Positions 1-6,198 of a stretch of DNA of 9,090 nt are shown here, in pieces. The notes under the pieces were generated by a model. That model was not told the origin of the DNA. It searched no databases and was given only the letters and a program-made list of their open reading frames with translations. Source of the stretch: an uncultured Blautia sp. (GTDB taxonomy: Bacteria; Bacillota; Clostridia; Lachnospirales; Lachnospiraceae). The DNA lies in assembly GCA_900552095.1 (NCBI GenBank), contig URYM01000061.1:1-9090 (forward strand), given 5' to 3'. The position numbers and the translations under genes are program-made. Every line of letters starts with the position of its first letter. The stretch's first letter is position 1.

Positions 1-32
1 CTCGTGGGCTCGGAGATGTGTATAAGAGACAG
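1..32. other. Residual Nextera (Tn5) sequencing adapter
   Basis: These bases match the 3' 32 nt of the Illumina Nextera read-2 transposase adapter. They end in the 19-bp Tn5 mosaic end AGATGTGTATAAGAGACAG (14-32). The junction at base 33 is abrupt: the SecF reading frame is open from base 33 onward, but running it back into the adapter hits a TAA at 23-25. This is library-construction sequence left on a contig end. It is neither a natural transposon end nor part of the organism. Confidence 0.97.
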
Positions 33-796
33 TCAATGAAGAGCTGGGTCTTTCTGACATTGACAATAAGGTAAAACCGGTGGTTCAGAGCGTTACCGGA
101 GATGCCAATATCCAGGTGCAGAAGGTAGTCAACAGCAATGCGGCTATCATTAAGACAAGAGAGCTTGACCGGGAAGAGCGGGAAGCTTTAAATCAGGCTC
201 TGGTGGAGAACTTCCAGGTAGACGACAGCCTGATCTCTGCGGAGAGTATTTCTTCTACCGTAAGTTCTGAGATGAGGCGGGATGCCTTTATCGCAGTGGT
301 GGTGGCAACCATCTGTATGCTGATCTATATCTGGTTCCGCTTTAAGGACATCCGGTTTGCATCCAGTGCTGTGCTGGCTCTGGTGCACGATGTACTGGTC
401 GTACTGGCGTTCTATGCGCTGTTCCGCGTATCTGTGGGAAATGCGTTTATTGCCTGTATGCTGACGATCGTAGGTTATTCGATCAACGCGACGATTGTTA
501 TCTTTGACCGTATCCGGGAGAATATGCAGGGTGTGAGCAAAAAGAAACTGGATCTGAAGGAAGTGGTAAATTTAAGTATCACCCAGACGCTGACCAGAAG
601 TATTTATACGTCTTTGACGACGTTTATCATGATCGCCGTGCTCTACGTGATCGGTGTGGCTGCGATCCGGGAATTTGCCCTTCCCATCATGGTGGGCATT
701 GTCTGCGGAGCTTATTCATCCGTATGTATTACGGGAGCTCTGTGGTATGTGCTGAAGAGCCGTGCCATGAAGAAGGAAAATGTGAAGAAAAAATAA
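33..796 (+). CDS. secF: Protein translocase subunit SecF (or SecF half of a SecDF fusion), 5'-truncated
   Basis: SecF works with SecD in the cytoplasmic membrane, using the proton gradient to pull preproteins through SecYEG. The fragment holds 253 codons. The frame is open from base 35 (reading NEELGLSDIDNK…), upstream of the GTG at 80 that would otherwise look like a start. The N-terminus, first membrane segment and start of the extracytoplasmic domain are missing because the contig ends there. About 80 residues of extracytoplasmic domain are followed by five hydrophobic segments, near fragment residues 84-103, 110-129, 134-157, 193-211 and 214-240. The diagnostic SecF motif GYSINATIVIFDRIRE and the downstream TLTRSIYTSLTTF are clear. 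In the first, Ala (codon 488-490) stands where most SecF proteins have Asp (NDT). The tail is Lys-rich (KKENVKKK), as expected for a cytosolic end. Whether SecD is fused upstream cannot be seen. Confidence 0.93.
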
Positions 797-800
797 GAAC

Positions 801-819
801 TTTCCGCCGCAGGCGGAAA
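801..819. other. Short perfect hairpin after secF
   Basis: An 8-bp perfect inverted repeat, TTTCCGCC (801-808) and GGCGGAAA (812-819), has a 3-nt loop. It starts 4 nt after the secF stop. On the + strand it is followed by A-rich sequence, not a T-run, so it is not a convincing terminator for secF. It may be a 3'-end stabilising or processing structure. The stem is clear, but its function is inferred. Confidence 0.5.
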
Positions 820-828
820 AAGAAAAGA

Positions 829-865
829 GAATCCCTCCGTCCGGCTCTGCCGGGCGGGGGGATTC
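829..865. terminator. 17-bp GC-rich stem-loop between secF and recJ; terminator-like, T-rich tail only on the minus strand
   Basis: Arms 829-845 and 849-865 pair over 17 positions (15 Watson-Crick and 2 G-U pairs) around a TCT loop. On the + strand the stem is followed directly by CTGGC and then the recJ ribosome binding site, with no T-run, so secF-to-recJ read-through is likely. Read on the minus strand, the stem is followed by TCTTTTCTTTTT, which looks like an intrinsic terminator for antisense transcripts coming from recJ. It could also act as a partial attenuator or an RNA processing site. The structure is certain; its role is not. Confidence 0.5.
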
Positions 866-881
866 CTGGCAGGAGGACCAA

Positions 882-2591
882 ATGGAAAAATGGGTAGTAT
901 CAGCTAAAAAGGCTGATTTTCAGAAAATCAGCCAGCAGTTTCATATTGATCCGGTGACGGCCCGGCTGATCCGGAACCGGGAAGTGGAGGGGGAAGAGGC
1001 CATCCGGGAATATTTAAACGGAGGTCTGGAACTTTTGGGAGATCCCTTTGCCATGAAAGATATGCAAAGGGGGGCAGAGCTTCTGGAAGGACGGATCCGC
1101 CTGGGGAAGAAGATACGGGTGATCGGGGATTATGATATTGACGGAGTGATGTCTTCCTATATTCTGCTTACCGGCCTGCGGGAACTGGGAGCACGGGCAG
1201 ACGCCCGGATTCCGGAGCGGATCCGGGATGGATACGGGTTAAACATTCATCTGGTGGAAGAGGCGGTGGAGGACGGGGTGGATACGATCGTCACCTGTGA
1301 CAACGGGATTGCCGCGGCCGAACAGATTGCCTTTGCAAAAGAAAAGGGGATTTTTGTGATCGTGACGGATCACCATGAGGTGCCCTTTGCCGGGGAGGGG
1401 GAGGAAAAAAAGGAGATTTTGCCGCCGGCGGACGCAGTGATCGACCCCAGGCGCCGGGAATGTACCTATCCCTTTAAGGGACTCTGCGGAGCAGCAGTGG
1501 CCTGGAAGCTGATCTGCGCTCTGGAAAAACTGTTTGGAAGAGAGCCGGAGCAGGCATTTCGCTTCCTGGAATTTGTGGCGGCTGCCACCATCGGTGATGT
1601 TATGGATCTGACCGGGGAGAACAGGATTCTGGTAAAGGAGGGAATGAAGCGCCTGCAGAATACCGGAAATTCAGGGCTTCGGGCACTGATCCGGGCCAAT
1701 GGACTGGAGGGAGAGATTACGCCCTACCATGTGGGATTTGTGATCGGCCCCTGTCTGAATGCGGGCGGGAGACTCGATACGGCGGAAAGAGCACTGAAAC
1801 TTCTGTGTGCGGAATCGGAAGCTGAGACGGCCGAACTGGCGGGAGATCTTAAAAATTTAAATGAGAGCAGGAAGGAACTCACGAGCCGGGGGCTTGAGGA
1901 AGCGGTGGAGCAGGTGGAGCAGACTTCTTTAAAAGAAGATAAGGTTCTGGTCGTTTACCTGCCGGACTGCCATGAAAGTCTGGCGGGAATTATTGCAGGA
2001 CGCCTCCGGGAGCGCTACAGCCGTCCGGCTTTCGTGCTGACCCGGGCGGAGGACGGAGTGAAGGGATCCGGCAGATCGACAGAAGCCTATTCCATGTACG
2101 AAGAACTCACAAAATGCCGGGAACTTTTTACGAGATTCGGCGGTCATCCCATGGCGGCGGGAGTGTCGCTTGCGGAGAGCCAGGTGCCCCGGATGAGAAA
2201 AGAATTAAATGAAAACTGCAGCCTGTCCTGGGAGGATCTGGCGGAGAAGGTGACCATCGATGTGCCAATGCCCATATCTTATATCAGAAAGGATCTGGTG
2301 GAGGAATTTTCCCTGCTGGAGCCTTTTGGAAAAGGCAACACAAGACCGGTGTTTGCCCAGAGAAATCTTTCTGTGTTAGGGACGAGGATTTTTGGCAAAA
2401 ATAGGAATGTGGTAAAAATGCGGGTGGAGGACGAACAGGGATTTTCCATGGATGCGGTTTATTTCGGAGAGGCGTCCGCCTTCTGTCGGAGAGTATCTGA
2501 GGGAGGGAAGATGGATCTGGCCTATTACCCCTCTGTCAATACGTATCAGGGAAGGGAAAACCTGCAGCTGGTGATCACCCATTTCCGATAA
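882..2591 (+). CDS. recJ: Single-stranded-DNA-specific 5'-3' exonuclease RecJ
   Basis: RecJ degrades single-stranded DNA 5' to 3' in recombinational repair and mismatch repair, using Mn/Mg ions in a DHH phosphoesterase core. The 569-residue length is normal for the family. Catalytic motifs are present in order: DYDIDG (83-88), CDNG with Asp140, TDHH with Asp163-His164-His165, and the later DHHA1 motif GGHP with Gly420-Gly421-His422. The C-terminal OB-fold region carries LLEPFGKGNTRPVF, typical of RecJ. The ATG start is supported by AGGAGG at 871-876, 5 nt upstream. The gene sits 85 bp after secF with two hairpins in the gap, and no promoter is evident there. Order secDF-recJ-apt-relA is a conserved Firmicutes arrangement. 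No truncation or missing catalytic residue is seen. Confidence 0.97.
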   Translation: MEKWVVSAKKADFQKISQQFHIDPVTARLIRNREVEGEEAIREYLNGGLELLGDPFAMKDMQRGAELLEGRIRLGKKIRVIGDYDIDGVMSSYILLTGLRELGARADARIPERIRDGYGLNIHLVEEAVEDGVDTIVTCDNGIAAAEQIAFAKEKGIFVIVTDHHEVPFAGEGEEKKEILPPADAVIDPRRRECTYPFKGLCGAAVAWKLICALEKLFGREPEQAFRFLEFVAAATIGDVMDLTGENRILVKEGMKRLQNTGNSGLRALIRANGLEGEITPYHVGFVIGPCLNAGGRLDTAERALKLLCAESEAETAELAGDLKNLNESRKELTSRGLEEAVEQVEQTSLKEDKVLVVYLPDCHESLAGIIAGRLRERYSRPAFVLTRAEDGVKGSGRSTEAYSMYEELTKCRELFTRFGGHPMAAGVSLAESQVPRMRKELNENCSLSWEDLAEKVTIDVPMPISYIRKDLVEEFSLLEPFGKGNTRPVFAQRNLSVLGTRIFGKNRNVVKMRVEDEQGFSMDAVYFGEASAFCRRVSEGGKMDLAYYPSVNTYQGRENLQLVITHFR

Positions 2592-2596
2592 AAGAC

Positions 2597-2626
2597 TTGT
2601 AACCATCTGCGAAAAGATGGTATACT
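2597..2626 (+). promoter_or_regulatory. Predicted sigma-A promoter for apt (and downstream rel), extended -10
   Basis: The -35 is TTGTAA (2597-2602, 4/6 to consensus). An 18-bp spacer follows, then the -10 TATACT (2621-2626, 5/6), preceded by TG at 2618-2619, which makes an extended -10. Transcription would start near 2633, leaving a leader of about 35 nt before the apt start at 2668. A transcript starting there could hardly use the ATG at 2635, which supports 2668 as the translation start. This rests on consensus matching by eye. Confidence 0.65.
2602..2621. repeat. Perfect 7-bp dyad in the apt promoter spacer (possible operator)
   Basis: ACCATCT (2602-2608) and AGATGGT (2615-2621) form a perfect inverted repeat with a 6-nt centre. 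It fills the spacer exactly, touching the last base of the -35 and the first base of the -10. A DNA-binding regulator at this place would affect RNA polymerase directly. As RNA it would form only a modest stem-loop with no T-run after it, so a recJ terminator is less likely. The repeat is seen; the operator role is inferred. Confidence 0.4.
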
Positions 2627-2653
2627 AGTGAAAAATGTCGATAAAATTTGGAA

Positions 2654-2659
2654 AAGAGG
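2654..2659 (+). promoter_or_regulatory. Ribosome binding site that fixes the apt start
   Basis: AAGAGG lies 8 nt before the ATG at 2668. The alternative in-frame ATG at 2635 has no comparable site and sits about 2 nt from the predicted transcription start. Confidence 0.7.
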
Positions 2660-2667
2660 CAAAAAAG

Positions 2668-3192
2668 ATGAAAAAGCTTGAGGAATATATCAGAAGCATA
2701 CCGGATTTTCCGGAACCGGGGATCATTTTCCGGGATGTGACAAGTGTTCTGCAGGATCCCGACGGACTGCAGCTGGCAATCGATTCCATGCAGAAGTGTA
2801 TGGAAGGACTGGATGTGGATGTGATTGTGGGACTGGAATCAAGAGGTTTTCTTTTCGGAGCTCCGATCGCATACAATCTGCATAAGCCCTTTGTGCTGGT
2901 GAGAAAAAAAGGAAAGCTTCCCTGCGAGACGATTTCAAGAAGTTATGACCTGGAATACGGAAGTGCGGAGATTGAGATCCACAAAGATGCGGTGAAACCG
3001 GGACAGAAGGTGGTTCTGGTGGATGATCTGATCGCCACCGGCGGTACGGTGGAAGCCGCCGCCAGACTGGTGGAGGATCTGGGCGGTGAGATTGTAAAAA
3101 TCGTCTTTCTGATGGAACTGGAAGGCCTGAAGGGAAGAGAGAAGCTGCAAAAGTATGATGTGGCCTCTGTTGTCCGCTACGAGGGAAAGTAG
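2668..3192 (+). CDS. apt: Adenine phosphoribosyltransferase
   Basis: This cytosolic purine-salvage enzyme joins adenine and PRPP to give AMP and pyrophosphate. The 174-residue product has the usual length. It shows the typical opening (PDFPEPGIIFRDVT), GLESRGFLFGAPIA near residues 57-70, the RKKGKLPCETISRSYDLEYG region, and the PRPP-binding loop VVLVDDLIATGGT (115-127) with acidic pair Asp119-Asp120. An ATG at 2635 would add 11 residues (MSIKFGKEAKK), but it lacks a ribosome binding site and lies beside the predicted transcription start, so 2668 is chosen. Apt precedes rel by 45 bp with no terminator between them, so co-transcription is likely. This is the classical apt-relA pair of Firmicutes, linking adenine nucleotide supply with (p)ppGpp metabolism. 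Confidence 0.97.
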   Translation: MKKLEEYIRSIPDFPEPGIIFRDVTSVLQDPDGLQLAIDSMQKCMEGLDVDVIVGLESRGFLFGAPIAYNLHKPFVLVRKKGKLPCETISRSYDLEYGSAEIEIHKDAVKPGQKVVLVDDLIATGGTVEAAARLVEDLGGEIVKIVFLMELEGLKGREKLQKYDVASVVRYEGK

Positions 3193-3237
3193 GCAGGACA
3201 GACCGGGATTTTCCTAAATTTTGAAAAAGGATGAGAA

Positions 3238-5553
3238 GTGAAAAGCATGGATGAGAACAGGAGCGCAGAGCAGGAAAAAAGAAAACATGACGTGAAGGCG
3301 GTGGAAGCCAGCGTAAAGACCATGGAGGATTTTACCAGTCCGGAAGTTCTCTATGACACGCTGATCAGTGGAATCCGGAAGTACCATCCGTCCACGGATC
3401 TTTCCATGATCGAGAAGGCATACCGCATTGCCTATGAGGCGCATAAGGATCAGAGGCGCAAATCAGGAGAACCCTATATCATTCATCCTCTGTGTGTGGC
3501 TATTATACTGGCGGATCTGGAGCTTGATAAGGAAACGATCGTGGCCGGCCTTCTCCACGATGTGGTGGAAGATACGGTGATGACCATCGATGAGCTGAGC
3601 CAGGAATTCGGACCGGAGGTAGCGCTTCTGGTGGACGGAGTCACCAAGCTGGGACAGCTGAGTTATTCTGCCGACAAGGTGGAAGTGCAGGCGGAAAATT
3701 TAAGAAAAATGTTTCTGGCCATGGCGAAAGATATCCGGGTCATCCTGATCAAACTGGCAGACCGGCTTCACAATATGCGGACACTGAAGTATATGCGGCC
3801 GGAGAAGCAGAAGGAGAAAGCCAGAGAGACGATGGATATCTATGCGCCGATCGCTCAGCGCCTCGGTATTTCCAAGGTGAAGGTGGAGCTGGATGATCTG
3901 GCGCTGAAATATCTGCAGCCGGAGGTGTATTATGATCTGGTGGAGAAGGTGGCCTTAAGAAAGAGCGAGCGAGAGAAGTTCGTGGGCGCCATCGTGGAAG
4001 ATGTGAAAAAGCATGTGGAAGATGCGGGGATCCAGGCTCAGGTGGACGGGCGGATCAAACACTTTTTCAGCATTTACAAAAAGATGGTGAACCAGGATAA
4101 GACCATCGATCAGATCTACGATCTTTTTGCCGTGCGCATTATTGTGGAGACGGTCAAGGACTGCTATGCGGCTCTGGGGGTAATCCATGAGATGTATAAG
4201 CCGATTCCGGGGCGTTTCAAGGACTATATCGCCATGCCGAAACCTAATATGTATCAGTCGCTGCACACCACGCTGATCGGGCCGTCCGGGCAGCCTTTTG
4301 AAATTCAGATCAGGACTTATGAGATGCACCGGACAGCGGAGTACGGTATCGCGGCGCACTGGAAGTATAAGGAAGCTTCCGATGGCAAGAAGTCAAGAGC
4401 CGACCAGGAAGAAGAGAAGTTAAACTGGCTGCGCCAGATCCTGGAGTGGCAGAAGGACATGTCCGACAACAGGGAGTTCTTAAGCCTTCTGAAGAGTGAT
4501 CTGGATCTGTTTGCCGAGAGCGTTTACTGTTTTTCGCCGGCAGGGGATGTAAAGAATCTTCCGGCAGGTTCCACAACGATTGATTTTGCCTACAGCGTGC
4601 ACAGTGCAGTGGGAAATAAAATGGTGGGAGCCCGGGTCAATGGAAAGCTGGTGCCGATTGAATATCAGATTAAAAACGGAGACCGGGTAGAGATCATTAC
4701 TTCTCAGAATTCCAAGGGGCCCAGCAGGGACTGGCTGAAGATCGTAAAGAGCACCCAGGCCAAAAATAAGATCAACCAGTGGTTCAAGCAGGAATTAAAA
4801 GAAGACAATATTATCAAGGGTAAGGAAATGCTGGCTCAGTATGCCCGGGGAAAAGGAAAAAATATCAGCGATTACACAAAGCCGGCTTACATGGAAGCGG
4901 TGATGCACAAGTACAGCTTCCGGGACTGGGATTCTGTACTGGCAGCCATCGGACACGGCGGACTGAAAGAAGGCCAGGTCTTAAATAAACTGATGGAGGG
5001 CTACGAGAAGGAGCATAAAAAGGAGCTCACCGACGAGAAAGTACTGGAGGCGGTTTCCGAAGCGAAGGATAAGCAGCTTCATATCGGAAAGAGCAAAGGC
5101 GGTATTGTGGTGCGCGGTGTGGATGATGTGGCAGTGCGGTTTGCAAAATGCTGCAGCCCGATCCCGGGAGATGAGATCGTGGGATTTGTCACCCGGGGCA
5201 GGGGAATCACGGTTCACCGCACAGACTGCATCAATATGATCTCTTTAAATGAGATGGATCGTTCCCGGCTGATCGAGGCGGAATGGCAGACGCCGAGCAG
5301 TGCGGAGAATGGACTGTATACAGTGGAGATCAATATTTATGCCAATAACCGTACCGGTCTTATCGTGGATCTGTCCCGTCTTTTTACAGAGCGGAAGATT
5401 GATATTGCATCTATGAATTCCCGGATCAGCAGACAGGGCGTGGTGACCCTCTCCATGTCTTTCGATGTGCACAGTGCGGAAGAACTGAAAAGCCTGATGG
5501 AGAAGATCCGTCAGGTGGAAAGCGTAGTGGACATTGAGCGGACGAACGGGTAG
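3238..5553 (+). CDS. relA: Bifunctional (p)ppGpp synthetase/hydrolase, long Rel/SpoT family
   Basis: It makes (p)ppGpp from ATP and GDP/GTP when ribosomes stall with uncharged tRNA, and it also degrades the alarmone. The 771 residues contain the full domain series. The hydrolase HD domain has His83, His107-Asp108 (LLHDVVEDT) and Asp175 (KLADRLHN). The synthetase has RFKD (326-329), YQSLHTT and Glu355 in EIQIRT. TGS starts near 429, the zinc-finger-like domain has Cys638-Cys639, His660 and Cys664, and a C-terminal ACT domain starts near 694. RFKD is the form found in bifunctional enzymes (RelA-only enzymes have ExDD), and the HD residues are intact, so both activities are expected. The GTG at 3238 is preferred because AAAAAGG ends 7 nt before it. 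The ATG at 3247 is possible and would remove three residues. The TAG stop is 15 nt before the next gene. Confidence 0.97.
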   Translation: MKSMDENRSAEQEKRKHDVKAVEASVKTMEDFTSPEVLYDTLISGIRKYHPSTDLSMIEKAYRIAYEAHKDQRRKSGEPYIIHPLCVAIILADLELDKETIVAGLLHDVVEDTVMTIDELSQEFGPEVALLVDGVTKLGQLSYSADKVEVQAENLRKMFLAMAKDIRVILIKLADRLHNMRTLKYMRPEKQKEKARETMDIYAPIAQRLGISKVKVELDDLALKYLQPEVYYDLVEKVALRKSEREKFVGAIVEDVKKHVEDAGIQAQVDGRIKHFFSIYKKMVNQDKTIDQIYDLFAVRIIVETVKDCYAALGVIHEMYKPIPGRFKDYIAMPKPNMYQSLHTTLIGPSGQPFEIQIRTYEMHRTAEYGIAAHWKYKEASDGKKSRADQEEEKLNWLRQILEWQKDMSDNREFLSLLKSDLDLFAESVYCFSPAGDVKNLPAGSTTIDFAYSVHSAVGNKMVGARVNGKLVPIEYQIKNGDRVEIITSQNSKGPSRDWLKIVKSTQAKNKINQWFKQELKEDNIIKGKEMLAQYARGKGKNISDYTKPAYMEAVMHKYSFRDWDSVLAAIGHGGLKEGQVLNKLMEGYEKEHKKELTDEKVLEAVSEAKDKQLHIGKSKGGIVVRGVDDVAVRFAKCCSPIPGDEIVGFVTRGRGITVHRTDCINMISLNEMDRSRLIEAEWQTPSSAENGLYTVEINIYANNRTGLIVDLSRLFTERKIDIASMNSRISRQGVVTLSMSFDVHSAEELKSLMEKIRQVESVVDIERTNG

Positions 5554-5568
5554 CGTAAGGAGCGTAAG

Positions 5569-6198
5569 ATGAATAAAATGAAGATAGAAATTCTGGTTCT
5601 GGGACCGGTACAGACGAACTGTTATCTGATCCAGAACTGTGAGACAAAAGAAATTCTGGTGGTGGATCCCGCGGACAGGGAGAGCAGAATCCGGCAGAAA
5701 GCGGAGGAAATGGGCGGACAGATCCGGGCGATCCTTTTAACGCACGGCCATTTTGATCACATTACGGCAGTGGAGGAGCTGCGCCGGGAGACCGAAGCGC
5801 CTGTCTATGCTTTTAAGGAGGAGGCGATCCTTCTGGCGGACACGGAATATAATCTCTCAGCCGGCTGGGCCAGCCCGGTTTCGCTCAGGGCGGACGTTCT
5901 TGTGGGAGACAAAGAAGAGCTTTCGCTGGCGGGATTCCGGATCCAGGTGATTCACACGCCGGGACACACGGCGGGAAGCTGCTGCTATTATTTCCCGGAG
6001 GAGGGGGCGCTGATGTCCGGCGATACTCTCTTTGCCATGTCTGTGGGGCGGACGGATCTGCCTACGGCCAGCGGGGCAGCCATGGAGCGCAGCATAAAGA
6101 ATCTTCTGCAGGAGCTTCCGGGGGAGACGAAAGTTTTCCCGGGACACGGAGAAGAGACGACGATATCTTATGAAAAGAGGTACAATCCATTTGCATAA
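5569..6198 (+). CDS. Metallo-beta-lactamase-fold hydrolase, glyoxalase II-like
   Basis: This is a probable cytosolic zinc-dependent hydrolase of the glyoxalase II (hydroxyacylglutathione hydrolase) branch. The metal site is complete: THGHFDH with His59, His61, Asp63 and His64, HTPGHT with His133, SGDTLF with Asp152, and FPGHG with His193. At 209 residues it lacks the C-terminal helical domain that binds glutathione in true GloB enzymes of about 250 residues. It therefore resembles the small YcbL-type proteins, whose substrate is uncertain. The ATG at 5569 has AAGGAG (5557-5562) 6 nt upstream. An ATG nine bases later is less well placed. The gene begins 15 nt after rel and its 3' end overlaps the next frame by up to 29 nt, pointing to translational coupling in one operon. 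The fold is certain; the substrate is unknown. Confidence 0.9.
   Translation: MNKMKIEILVLGPVQTNCYLIQNCETKEILVVDPADRESRIRQKAEEMGGQIRAILLTHGHFDHITAVEELRRETEAPVYAFKEEAILLADTEYNLSAGWASPVSLRADVLVGDKEELSLAGFRIQVIHTPGHTAGSCCYYFPEEGALMSGDTLFAMSVGRTDLPTASGAAMERSIKNLLQELPGETKVFPGHGEETTISYEKRYNPFA

Noticed and set aside
14..32. Tn5 mosaic end as evidence of a natural transposon
   Set aside because: It is preceded by the exact synthetic Nextera adapter and lies at the very contig edge, so it is a library artefact.
80..82. GTG as the true start of the SecF gene
   Set aside because: The frame stays open and reads plausible SecF sequence back to base 35. Only the adapter interrupts it.
2635..2667. N-terminal extension of Apt from ATG 2635
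   Set aside because: It has no ribosome binding site, lies at the predicted transcription start, and adds an atypical MSIKFGKEAKK segment before the normal Apt start.
3210..3231. Possible TTTTC…GAAAA stem between apt and rel
   Set aside because: The stem is only five A/T-rich pairs with a long loop and no T-run, too weak to call a terminator.
3231..3254. Seven-codon ORF overlapping the rel start, as a leader peptide
   Set aside because: It has no fitting spacing or notable residues. It is probably chance overlap with the rel ribosome binding region.
3955..4359. 134-codon minus-strand open frame inside rel
   Set aside because: It is antisense to the Rel synthetase domain and has no recognisable protein features.
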